Source: Bog-473 sp963717455 (GTDB lineage: Bacteria; Actinomycetota; Acidimicrobiia; Acidimicrobiales; RAAP-2). Taken from it: 64,000 bases of DNA. The position numbers and the translations under genes were made by a program. Under the pieces are notes generated by a model that ran no database searches, was not told where the DNA came from, and saw nothing but the letters and a program-made list of their open reading frames with translations. Shown piece by piece: positions 34,421-41,790 of the stretch (positions are counted from its first letter, which is position 1; each line of letters starts with the position of its first letter). The stretch spans positions 3,658,001 through 3,722,000 of the forward strand of contig OY970336.1 of the NCBI GenBank assembly GCA_963717455.1, read 5' to 3'.

Positions 34421-36760
34421 CTAGAGGAGGTGCAGTTCGCGGCTACGGTCGAGCGCGTCGGCTCGCGAGTGCACAGCCAGCTTGCGGTAGATGGACCGAA
34501 CGTGGCTATGGACCGTGTAGTGCGACACATACAGTTCACGACCGATATCTCGCTCCGACAGATCGCCGCACAGGAGCTTGAGCACTCTGAGCTCCCGCGG
34601 AGTCAGCTCGCCATCCTCGGATAGGGCGGGGCGGATCTGCGCAGGCCGCTCGAGGGTAGACAGTGTCTCGGCCAGGATCCCCGGATCAGGGCATCGGTCG
34701 AGGATCGATCTCGCATCGGCTATCGCGGCGGCGGTCGCCTTGTGCTCGCCCAGGGCCCGAAGCACCGCCGCCTGGCCGAGCAGCGCATGGGCCACCTGGA
34801 TGGGCTGGCCAAAGTTCCGCGCCAGTGCGACGCCGTGTTCGATCAGCGGCAGCGCCTCCTCGGGCCTGCCACGTGCCGCCAGCGATACCCCGACCGCCAG
34901 CGGAACCGTGCCGACGGCCTCCTCCGTGCCGTGATCCCGTCCGAATTGGGCTGCCGTCTCGGCCAGGATGCGCTGCTCGTCAGCACGGCCGCGCTCACCG
35001 GCGATCAGCGATCGATAGGCCGGCGACGACGTGCCAGCAAGCCACTGGGCGCTCGCGGGAGCCGTCGCCGCCGCTTCCGCGAACCACGCGTCGGCCTCGT
35101 CACGCTCGCCCCCGAAGTACAGGCCCATGCCAACCGCCCAGCACGCGAGCGGCCGCCAGGGCGACCCTGGGCCCTCGAGCTCGGCCGCTCGTCGGGCATG
35201 CTCCAGCTGGGCGCCGACATCTCCCCAAGGGAAGGCGCCCCGTAGCATCGTCAGGCTCGCCTCCGCGGAGCTGAAGCCGTCGCGCAGCGGTCCCGCACCG
35301 AGTTCGCCCAGCCGTTCGATCGCTGCGATGGCCTGCGCCGCCTCCTCCTGTCTTGCCGACAGTGAGAGCACCCACGCCTGTATCAAGAGCAGATGCACCC
35401 CGCTCGTCAGTACTTCGTCGGGGAGTTGTCGCAACCAGGCCAGGACGGTGTCGTACCGCCACGTGTTGGCGCACCTGATCCAGGAGGTTTCGATCAGCTC
35501 GACTGCTTCGGCGTAAGCCTCGGCGGCGACGGCGTGCTGGATGGCCTCGTCGGTCGTCCCGTGATCACGATGCCAGGAGTAGGCACGGCGGTGCAACGTC
35601 GGTGCCAAGCCCGGCTCGCGCCGCTCGAGCTCCACCCGGAGCAGCTGTGCAAAGACGGGGTGAAAGCGGTACCACCCGGCCTCGTCGTCGAGCGGGACAA
35701 GGAAAAGGTTGCTCCGAGACAGCGCGCGGAGTATCTCCGCGGAGCCCTCTTGGTCCATCACGGCATCACACAGAGGGCCGGTCATCCGTTCGAGGATCGA
35801 AGCATGAAGCATCAGCGCCTGCGCCGCTGGGGTGTCGGCCTCGAGTACCTCCGCCACCAGGAAATCCACAATGTGACGGTTCGAACCGCCAAATGTGCGC
35901 ACGAAAGCGTGGTGGTCGGCGGCGGCTTGCAGCGAGAGCGCCGCAAGATAGAGCCCCGCCGGCCATCCCTCAGTCTTCTCCACCAGACTCTCTACGTCTT
36001 CGGCTGTGAGATCGAGCCTGAGGCGGCCGTTCAGGAATGCGTCCGCTTCCTCGCAGGTGAACCGCAGGTCCGCGGCTCGTAGCTCGAGGAGCTCGCCGTG
36101 GGCGCGCAGACTCGCCACCGGCAGGTTTGGCTCCGTCCTGGTGGCGAGCACGACATGGAATCCGAGCGGCGCACGTTCGATGAACCACCGCACGCTGGAG
36201 CGTGCAGGTTCGCTCGAAACCCGGTGGAAGTCGTCCAGGATCAGGGTGATCTCACCTTGGCCGTCGAGCTCGTTGACCAGACGAGGTAATACCCGATCAA
36301 TCACCGGTGCCACGACCGATTGCGCTGACGCCAACTTGGCGACGGCGGAGTCCGCGCGCCGTAGCGCTTCGATGGCATGTGACCACAGGACCACTGGGTC
36401 GTTGTCGCCTTCGTCCAGCGTCAACCACGCAACGGGTCGCTGGGCGGCCTCCGCCTCGTACCAGGCCGAGAGAAGACTGGTCTTCCCGAAGCCCGCCGGG
36501 CAGGCGACGAGAGTGAGCCTGCGGCCCGATTCGCTTCGAAGACGTTCCAGAAGCCGTTCGCGAGGGATCGACTGTTCGCGCACAGGCGGCGGCCGCAGTT
36601 TCGTGCCCACCAGGGTCGGCTGCCCGACACCGTCTTGCGCCCCACCCTCCGCGGCGGAATCTTGCAGTTCAGAGGTGTCGTGGCGGGCCTCTGGCAGTAC
36701 CTCACGGAGTGCCCGACGTGGCCCCCGCGCACTCCCGGGGCGCTCGCTCACAGTAGGCAT
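34421..36760 (-). CDS. LuxR-family MalT-like ATP-dependent transcriptional activator, 779 aa
   Basis: Large STAND-class regulator. An N-terminal P-loop NTPase (LTLVACPAGFGKTSLLSAWY, Walker B ITLILDDFHRVSS) is followed by a winged-helix/arm region (DLTAEDVESLVEKTEGWPAG), a TPR-like helical sensor (about residues 380-690) and a C-terminal LuxR helix-turn-helix (LTPRELRVLKLLCGDLSERD, LYVSHYTVHSHVRSIYRKLA). Such proteins bind an inducer in the TPR part, form oligomers with ATP and activate promoters with direct repeats. It lies between copies 1 and 3 of the 42-bp element, making it a candidate regulator of them (inference). Confidence 0.9.
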   Translation of the reverse strand: MPTVSERPGSARGPRRALREVLPEARHDTSELQDSAAEGGAQDGVGQPTLVGTKLRPPPVREQSIPRERLLERLRSESGRRLTLVACPAGFGKTSLLSAWYEAEAAQRPVAWLTLDEGDNDPVVLWSHAIEALRRADSAVAKLASAQSVVAPVIDRVLPRLVNELDGQGEITLILDDFHRVSSEPARSSVRWFIERAPLGFHVVLATRTEPNLPVASLRAHGELLELRAADLRFTCEEADAFLNGRLRLDLTAEDVESLVEKTEGWPAGLYLAALSLQAAADHHAFVRTFGGSNRHIVDFLVAEVLEADTPAAQALMLHASILERMTGPLCDAVMDQEGSAEILRALSRSNLFLVPLDDEAGWYRFHPVFAQLLRVELERREPGLAPTLHRRAYSWHRDHGTTDEAIQHAVAAEAYAEAVELIETSWIRCANTWRYDTVLAWLRQLPDEVLTSGVHLLLIQAWVLSLSARQEEAAQAIAAIERLGELGAGPLRDGFSSAEASLTMLRGAFPWGDVGAQLEHARRAAELEGPGSPWRPLACWAVGMGLYFGGERDEADAWFAEAAATAPASAQWLAGTSSPAYRSLIAGERGRADEQRILAETAAQFGRDHGTEEAVGTVPLAVGVSLAARGRPEEALPLIEHGVALARNFGQPIQVAHALLGQAAVLRALGEHKATAAAIADARSILDRCPDPGILAETLSTLERPAQIRPALSEDGELTPRELRVLKLLCGDLSERDIGRELYVSHYTVHSHVRSIYRKLAVHSRADALDRSRELHLL

Positions 36761-37029
36761 GATGCCCAGCTTGCCAGCTCAGTTTTCCTGGGACCATGGA
36801 CGAAAGTCCCTACTCATGGCGCCGCGCCACTCCTTCGCCCGCTCTCAGAGTGGCCTCCAGGGCGCCGCGAGAACCCACTGATGTCGCCGCCAGGCACGTT
36901 ACCCCGCGGGTTGCGACCTCTCGGTGGGCGATGGGATGACCGATCGAATACGACGGCGCTGTCCGCGGCGGGTCGGGCGTGCTCCGTTCTGTATCCGCAT
37001 TTTCGACCAACTGTGAAAACGCGCAGCTT

Positions 37030-37071
37030 TCCCCTAGGTGAATCCGGCTTGCAGGTGATGACAATTCGCCT
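37030..37071 (+). promoter_or_regulatory. Shared 42-bp cis element, copy 1
   Basis: TCCCCTAGGTGAATCCGG, cttgc, AGGTGATGAC, aat, TCGCCT. All 34 bases of the defined blocks match the copies at 34252-34293 (minus) and 43564-43605. It lies 96 bases upstream of the CMD gene at 37168. The 400-base gap around it (36761-37167) holds no gene. Confidence 0.78.
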
Positions 37072-37167
37072 ACAAGAGTGCGAACCTGCCGAGTGACGGA
37101 CCGACCGTCACATTCTCCACATTGCAATAGCCCAAATCCCGAGATACGACTCAAGGAGCAAGTTGCT

Positions 37168-37482
37168 ATGCCCGACGACACCCCCGTCCTGGACACCATC
37201 GCCGATATGACTGCGGCATCGATCGCACGGTGCGGGCTGGATGCCGACCAGCTGATCCTGGTGCGGCTCGCCGCCCTGGCTGCCGTCGATGCCCGCCCGG
37301 TGTCCTACTTGGCGCACATTGGACCATCGCTCGAGGCCGGGGTCACGCTCGAACAGGTGCAAGACGTCCTGGTGGCCGTCGCTCCCATCGTCGGGACGGC
37401 TCGGGTCATGGCGGCCGCAGAGCACATTGCGGAAGCACTGGGCTTCGCAATCGCCGTTGCTGAAGCAGAAGCCGGCGCCTGA
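37168..37482 (+). CDS. Carboxymuconolactone decarboxylase (CMD) family protein, 104 aa
   Basis: AhpD-like helical-fold protein. Core: VLDTIADMTAASIARCGLDA, LILVRLAALAAVDARPVSYL, VTLEQVQDVLVAVAPIVGTA. The CxxC pair of redox-active AhpD members is absent, so thiol peroxidase activity is unlikely; a decarboxylase or scaffold role is possible. The ATG has AAGGAGC upstream. It is followed after 56 bases by a DUF1269-type gene and is driven from the 42-bp element. A homologue lies at 44334-44669, where the gene order is reversed. Confidence 0.8.
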   Translation: MPDDTPVLDTIADMTAASIARCGLDADQLILVRLAALAAVDARPVSYLAHIGPSLEAGVTLEQVQDVLVAVAPIVGTARVMAAAEHIAEALGFAIAVAEAEAGA

Positions 37483-37538
37483 CAAACCCCTGACTAAATC
37501 GAAACCCTCTGAATCAACCGAAGAAAAGGAGATACATC

Positions 37539-38048
37539 ATGGCAAAGCCCGACAGCGTGTTTGTCTATGTCGGTACCTACCCGAGCGAAGTGGCGGCGCG
37601 AGCCGACTACGACATCGTCAAGGACCTCCACGCCGAGAAGATGGTCGGCACCTACGACGCCTCGGTGGTTACCAAGGACCCCGACGGCAAGGTCCACGTC
37701 AACAAGGACGAGACGTCGACCCGCCACGGGGCCTGGGGCGGAGCAGCGGTCGGCGCCGTCGTCGGCATTTTGTTCCCACCCTCCCTTATCGCCGGCGCGG
37801 CGGTCGGGGCGGCGGTCGGCGGCGTGGGCGGCCACCTGTGGAAGGGCATGTCCCGATCGGACGTGAAGGAGTTCGGGGACCTCATCGATGCCGGGCAGGC
37901 TGCCCTGGTCATCGTCGGCGAGAGCACCATTGAAGACGCCATCAACAAAGCCGGCCTGATGGCCGAGAAGCACGCGGCCAAGGAGCTCGACGTGAGCCCC
38001 AAGGACATCGACAAGGCGGTTCAAGAGACGGCGCAGGAGCTCAGCTGA
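37539..38048 (+). CDS. DUF1269-type glycine-zipper membrane-associated protein, 169 aa
   Basis: The N-terminal part has the fold VFVYVGTYPSEVAARADYDI and VVTKDPDGKVHVNKDET, followed by a Gly/Ala-rich hydrophobic hairpin (GAWGGAAVGAVVGILFPPSL, IAGAAVGAAVGGVGGHLWKG) and MSRSDVKEFGDLIDAGQAAL with LVIVGESTIEDAI, as in DUF1269 proteins. Probably peripheral to the membrane and stress-linked; biochemical role unknown. The ribosome site is AAAGGAGA. About 85 percent alike to 43743-44252 by eye. Confidence 0.82.
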   Translation: MAKPDSVFVYVGTYPSEVAARADYDIVKDLHAEKMVGTYDASVVTKDPDGKVHVNKDETSTRHGAWGGAAVGAVVGILFPPSLIAGAAVGAAVGGVGGHLWKGMSRSDVKEFGDLIDAGQAALVIVGESTIEDAINKAGLMAEKHAAKELDVSPKDIDKAVQETAQELS

Positions 38049-38115
38049 TCTCGGTACTCGGCACCTGTCCCATGCCGATACGCCTGGGACAACTAACTCA
38101 CGAATAGAGGTTCGC

Positions 38116-38559
38116 ATGGCTTCTACCGATTCACAAGTCGTCGAAGAGATGTTCGTCCAAGTGGCCAGCAGCTCGAAGAGCTCAGACGGGGTGCTCACGC
38201 TGTCGGGCGTCTCGCCCGCCACCTTGTACTTCTCGGACCGCCCCGAACGAGTCGTCGGCCACATGACCAACGATCAGTTCGTCGAAGGTTGGTCTTTGGG
38301 CGACAACAACTTCGCCACGGACCCTCCGAATGCCGTCCTGTCCTACATCGACGCCGGGGAGAACCGACCGGAGGATTGCGTGGTCGTCCTGAGCGATCCG
38401 AAGGCTGACACTGATTCGATTCGATACTCGTATCAGCTCCTTGAGGGTTCCGTGCCCCAGTCATCGGGTGCGTGCACTCTGTTCATCGACCCGTTGGGTC
38501 GCCCGCTGTCGCCGGTCTCAATCGCGGGGATGCGTCGTCGGCAGCGGCGGCGTGGCTGA
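38116..38559 (+). CDS. Conserved hypothetical protein, 147 aa
   Basis: Reads VEEMFVQVASSSKSSDGVLT, LSGVSPATLYFSDRPERVVG, PPNAVLSYIDAGENRPEDCV and ends FIDPLGRPLSPVSIAGMRRR. I recall this pattern from uncharacterised bacterial proteins, often annotated only as hypothetical. It looks beta-rich and has no signal peptide in this start choice. It follows the DUF1269 gene by 67 bases in the same direction and is probably in the same transcript. Function unknown. Confidence 0.65.
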   Translation: MASTDSQVVEEMFVQVASSSKSSDGVLTLSGVSPATLYFSDRPERVVGHMTNDQFVEGWSLGDNNFATDPPNAVLSYIDAGENRPEDCVVVLSDPKADTDSIRYSYQLLEGSVPQSSGACTLFIDPLGRPLSPVSIAGMRRRQRRRG

Positions 38560-38659
38560 ACCGGTTGAGGTCCCGAGCGTCGAGCGACATGCCAGTTAAC
38601 GTCGTTGCCTCATGGCCGGTGGCGGCGATGAATGTGCAGTTACTCAAGGGAGGGTTCAA

Positions 38660-39220
38660 ATGTCCAGCATGAGTGCCACCGACACGGCGGCCAGCGTCAA
38701 GGAGTTCGGGCAGCGGTGGTGGCTGCTCGCGGTGTTCGGAGTCATCACGGTCGTTTTCGGTATCGTCCTGACGTTCAAGCCCGGCAAGTCGGTGCACGCC
38801 ATCGCCATCATCATCGGTATCTGGCTGTTGATCCTGGGCGTCGTTCGCCTGATCCAGGCGATCGGTGCGTCGGGCGAGCGAACGGGATTTGTGATCGTGG
38901 GTCTCCTCTCGATCGTCATCGCGCTCATCTTGTTGCACCACACGACCACGACGGTCGCTGTCCTCGGGTTCATTGTCGGTATCTTCTGGACCATCGGGGG
39001 CGTGACGGAGTTGTTTCACGGCTTTAGCGCGGACGATGGCGCTGTCAGTTGGCCGACCGTCATCTTGGGGCTGATTGCGACGATCATCGGAATCCTCTGT
39101 CTGGTCTATCCGTCCCTGTCACTCTCGATCATCTGTGTGATCGTCGGACTCGGAATGATCGTCTACGGCGTCGTCGAAATAGCGGCAAGCCTCCACCTCC
39201 GCACGGCAAAGGAAATCTGA
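38660..39220 (+). CDS. HdeD family acid-resistance-type membrane protein, 186 aa
   Basis: Integral membrane protein with six hydrophobic helices: WWLLAVFGVITVVFGIVLTF, AIAIIIGIWLLILGVVRLIQ, GFVIVGLLSIVIALILLHH, VAVLGFIVGIFWTIGGVTEL, WPTVILGLIATIIGILCLVY, LSIICVIVGLGMIVYGVVEI. The spacing with FGI...P..S and G.W....G repeats is that of HdeD, known from acid resistance in enteric bacteria; the mechanism is unknown. ATG 38660 has AGGGAGG upstream. The right end abuts transposon copy 2 (8 bases), so any genes originally downstream were separated from it. Confidence 0.85.
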   Translation: MSSMSATDTAASVKEFGQRWWLLAVFGVITVVFGIVLTFKPGKSVHAIAIIIGIWLLILGVVRLIQAIGASGERTGFVIVGLLSIVIALILLHHTTTTVAVLGFIVGIFWTIGGVTELFHGFSADDGAVSWPTVILGLIATIIGILCLVYPSLSLSIICVIVGLGMIVYGVVEIAASLHLRTAKEI

Positions 39221-39258
39221 GCGCTATCTCAGCTTGCGATTAAACCCCCACCACTTGC

Positions 39259-40629
39259 TCAAGCGGCCTTCTTGACCGCCGGAAAGCGCTTTCTGGGCGG
39301 TTTTCGTGTTCCTTTCGGACGTCCCGGCCCGGGCCTTGTCGATTTCGGTGGACTGGCTGGGGTGCCGATCGCTGCACGAAGTCGTCGAAACCCCCTCCGC
39401 ACCCGCGTCGGCGTGAGCTTGGCTGGACCAAGTGACCGCTCCCATGGCAGACGCAGGTCATCGACCAGGCCGCGAGCGAGTCGCAGTTGGCTCAAGGCTC
39501 CGACGATGAGCCAACTCCAGCGGTCGGCCTGCTCGGGCGTGCACAGTGATGGCGTGGTCCAGCCAAGGGTGTTCTTGATGAAGCGGAAGGTGTGCTCGAT
39601 GTCGAAACGCCGCAGATAGGCGCGCCAGCACCGCTCGAGATCGGGCTCGCCGGGTCCTGTCCAAAACAGCCACAGTGTTTTCTTCGTCCCAGAGGCGGGC
39701 TTGGGCAAGTGTTCGACCTCGACGCGGATGACGGTGCCGCGCACGATGGGCGGTGCGCCGCCGTAGTCGCGCCAGCGGCCGCGACCGCTCACTCGAGGAT
39801 GCAGACCGTGCCAGGCCTTCACCGTGACGGTGCCATAGCGGGCGTCAGAGGCAACGAGGCTCGCCGATGGCCGCGTCCAGGTCCTCGGATCCGAGCACTT
39901 GAACCGCGGGCCGTGCCGCGGGGGACGCCCGCCGGTTCCCTTTGGTCGGTTGGGGCGAAGAGGGGGATCGGCATAAAAGACGCGGTCGTCGCGGATGCGA
40001 GTGAGACATTCGCAGCGCTCCTCGGCCAGATCGTGACCGAGGGCGATCGGGTTGTAGCCGGCGTCGAAGACGAACAGCGGGACTTCCCCGCTTGCTGGGA
40101 GGAGTCCAACGAGGCGACGGACCTGCTCGGCGGTCATGTTGCTCTGGTCGTGCTGTGGCGCGATGCGCTCCATGTCAAGAGGTGCCGTCCACGAGTCAAA
40201 GGCCCAGTCCAGCTGGCAGATCCACTGATAGTTCCATCCGGCCACGATGGGTTGGCCCGCTGAGTGTTTCGACGCCGAGTAGTAAAAGCCCCGCTCGGGG
40301 CTGCATTCGGCGTCACAACGGTCCCAGGTCGAGGCGTCGACGGCGAAGACGAGAGGCCAGGTCGCTGGGCGGTGTGCCACGAGAAGTTCTCGAAGGCGAT
40401 CCTCGTCGATCCGGCCCCGCTCGAGCGCCTTGTAGAGGCTGCCGTGCGAGCGGCGGAACTCGGGCTCGAGGCTGAGGGCGGGCACTGATCCGACAACCCC
40501 GGGGGTGCACAAGAGGGCATCGGCCAGCTCGAAGAGGGCGTCGCCCCAGCGCCAACAGCAGCGGTGCAGACCCTCTCGGAACTCGACCAACCGGCGCAGC
40601 GCGCCGGCGCCCGACCCCTGTCGTGCCAT
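39259..40629 (-). CDS. DDE-type transposase (NF041680-like), 456 aa
   Basis: Homologue of 7643-8992 with the same catalytic pattern: PLVFAVDASTWDRCDAECS, VPLFVFDAGYNPIALGHDL and DIEHTFRFIKNTLGWTTPSL, and a basic tail RPKGTRKPPRKRFPAVKKAA. It is intact. The ATG at 40629 is directly preceded by a perfect 10-bp inverted repeat instead of a ribosome site, as in copy 1. The two enzymes are close enough that each might act on both sets of ends. Confidence 0.85.
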   Translation of the reverse strand: MARQGSGAGALRRLVEFREGLHRCCWRWGDALFELADALLCTPGVVGSVPALSLEPEFRRSHGSLYKALERGRIDEDRLRELLVAHRPATWPLVFAVDASTWDRCDAECSPERGFYYSASKHSAGQPIVAGWNYQWICQLDWAFDSWTAPLDMERIAPQHDQSNMTAEQVRRLVGLLPASGEVPLFVFDAGYNPIALGHDLAEERCECLTRIRDDRVFYADPPLRPNRPKGTGGRPPRHGPRFKCSDPRTWTRPSASLVASDARYGTVTVKAWHGLHPRVSGRGRWRDYGGAPPIVRGTVIRVEVEHLPKPASGTKKTLWLFWTGPGEPDLERCWRAYLRRFDIEHTFRFIKNTLGWTTPSLCTPEQADRWSWLIVGALSQLRLARGLVDDLRLPWERSLGPAKLTPTRVRRGFRRLRAAIGTPASPPKSTRPGPGRPKGTRKPPRKRFPAVKKAA

Positions 40630-40630
40630 A

Positions 40631-40654
40631 CCCGATAGTATGTCTACTATCGGG
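40631..40654. promoter_or_regulatory. Perfect 10-bp inverted repeat abutting transposase start
   Basis: CCCGATAGTA at 40631-40640 and TACTATCGGG at 40645-40654 with a 4-base spacer TGTC. One base separates it from the transposase ATG (minus strand). The inner AGTA / TACT and the 4-base spacer are shared with the palindrome of copy 1; the outer arms differ. Confidence 0.65.
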
Positions 40655-40688
40655 CACAGAAGTTGGGATACTCAAGGTGGAGGCAGCG

Positions 40689-41051
40689 ATGGCAACAAAG
40701 GCGACGACCCGACTCGAGACCTATGAACGGCGCTATCGCGAACTGGCCCGCCAGCTGACCGACATCGGCTACATCGCGTCAGGGAGCGTGGCTCCTCGAT
40801 ACAACCGATGCGGGAAGGAGAGTTGTGGCTGTCACGGCGACCCGCCACGACTCCATGGCCCCTATTTCCAGTGGACGGCCAAGGTGGGCGGCAAGACAGT
40901 CAATCGGAGGCTCACCCCCAGCGAGGCCGCTCTCTACAGTGAATGGATCGGCAATGATCGACAGGTACGCGCCATCATCGCCGAGATGCGCGAAGTGGCG
41001 GCGAAGGCCCAGCGACTCATGCTCGAAGAGTCCGCGAGCAAGGCTGGCTGA
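40689..41051 (+). CDS. DUF6788-like transposon accessory protein, 120 aa
   Basis: Partner of the copy 2 transposase. N-terminal helix TTRLETYERRYRELARQLTD, Cys cluster YNRCGKESCGCHGDPPRLHG, then WTAKVGGKTVNRRLTPSEAA and a C-terminal helix. ATG 40689 follows GGTGGAGG; the upstream extension to 40623 overlaps the operator-like palindrome and is unlikely. The conserved CxxxxCxC arrangement in both copies points to a metal or nucleic-acid site. Confidence 0.75.
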   Translation: MATKATTRLETYERRYRELARQLTDIGYIASGSVAPRYNRCGKESCGCHGDPPRLHGPYFQWTAKVGGKTVNRRLTPSEAALYSEWIGNDRQVRAIIAEMREVAAKAQRLMLEESASKAG

Positions 41052-41206
41052 GGTTTAATCGCAAGCTCAGGTCTGGCAGCGGTCCAGCCAATGGCAACCG
41101 GCTCTCACGCCACTGGAGATGCTCGAGAGCCCGTGGCTACGTCCGGTGACGAGTTGGCCCTTCCGGCATCCCTTCGCCCCGTTCGCGATCCATTGGAGGA
41201 GTGCGG

Positions 41207-41392
41207 ATGATCTTGCTTATTTGGGTAGCGCTGCTGATCTCCACAGTAGCCGTGGGGGTTCACGCTGCGGTCCTCTCTGTCTCACCTGAAGCACGGTCTC
41301 ACAAAGATCTCGACTGCCATCGCATTCCGAGTGGCAGCAAGATGGGAACCGGAGTCCCGGGCAAGTGGGAGGAGCAGGACGGGGATTGGTGA
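41207..41392 (+). CDS. Small membrane peptide, 61 aa
   Basis: Starts MILLIWVALLISTVAVGVHA, a single membrane segment or signal peptide, followed by a short polar tail ending EEQDGDW. A strong GGAGGAG site precedes ATG 41207. Its TGA overlaps the GTG of the next gene (GTGA at 41389-41392), indicating translational coupling with DUF1622 and then MFS. No family recognised. Confidence 0.6.
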   Translation: MILLIWVALLISTVAVGVHAAVLSVSPEARSHKDLDCHRIPSGSKMGTGVPGKWEEQDGDW

Positions 41393-41790
41393 TATACGAC
41401 CGACTTGTCTCCGATGTTGTCCAAGCAGTCGAGGCGACTGGCGCTGCGATAATGATCGTCGGGGCGTCCTGGGCTCTGGTCGATTACGCCATTTCGATGA
41501 TCCGACAGACCGGACGATCTGACGCCTATCGTGAGCTTCGCCAACGCATGGGTCAAGCGATTCTGCTGGGTCTCGAGATCCTCATCATCGGTGACATCGT
41601 TCGTACGATCATTGTCGATCCCACCATCGACAATGTGACGGTTCTCGGATTGGTCGTCCTCATCCGAATCGTGCTCAGTTTCTCATTGGAGGTGGAGATC
41701 GACGGGGCATGGCCTTGGAACGTTCGGCGTCTTGAACTGACGAGAGGCACGGACGATCCGCCAGGCTCCATCGAGAGGATCAAGGAATGA
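41389..41790 (+). CDS. DUF1622 family membrane protein, 133 aa
   Basis: Small integral membrane protein with three hydrophobic segments: AVEATGAAIMIVGASWALVD, ILLGLEILIIGDIVRTIIVD and VLGLVVLIRIVLSFSLEVEI. The conserved core LGLEILIIGDIVRT and RIVLSFSLEVE match DUF1622. GTG 41389 overlaps the stop of the upstream peptide; the stop overlaps the ATG of the MFS gene (ATGA at 41787-41790). Role unknown, but it is regularly linked to membrane transport. Confidence 0.8.
   Translation: MIYDRLVSDVVQAVEATGAAIMIVGASWALVDYAISMIRQTGRSDAYRELRQRMGQAILLGLEILIIGDIVRTIIVDPTIDNVTVLGLVVLIRIVLSFSLEVEIDGAWPWNVRRLELTRGTDDPPGSIERIKE

Larger units (their letters stand above)
39228..41070. mobile_element. Divergent two-gene transposon, copy 2 (1843 bp)
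   Basis: Ends are 18-bp inverted repeats at 39228-39245 (CTCAGCTTGCGATTAAAC) and 41053-41070 (17 of 18 matching as reverse complement). They share the consensus with copy 1 (7191-9023), which lies in the opposite orientation. It sits in the island between HdeD and the DUF1622/MFS genes. No obvious target duplication is visible. Confidence 0.85.
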
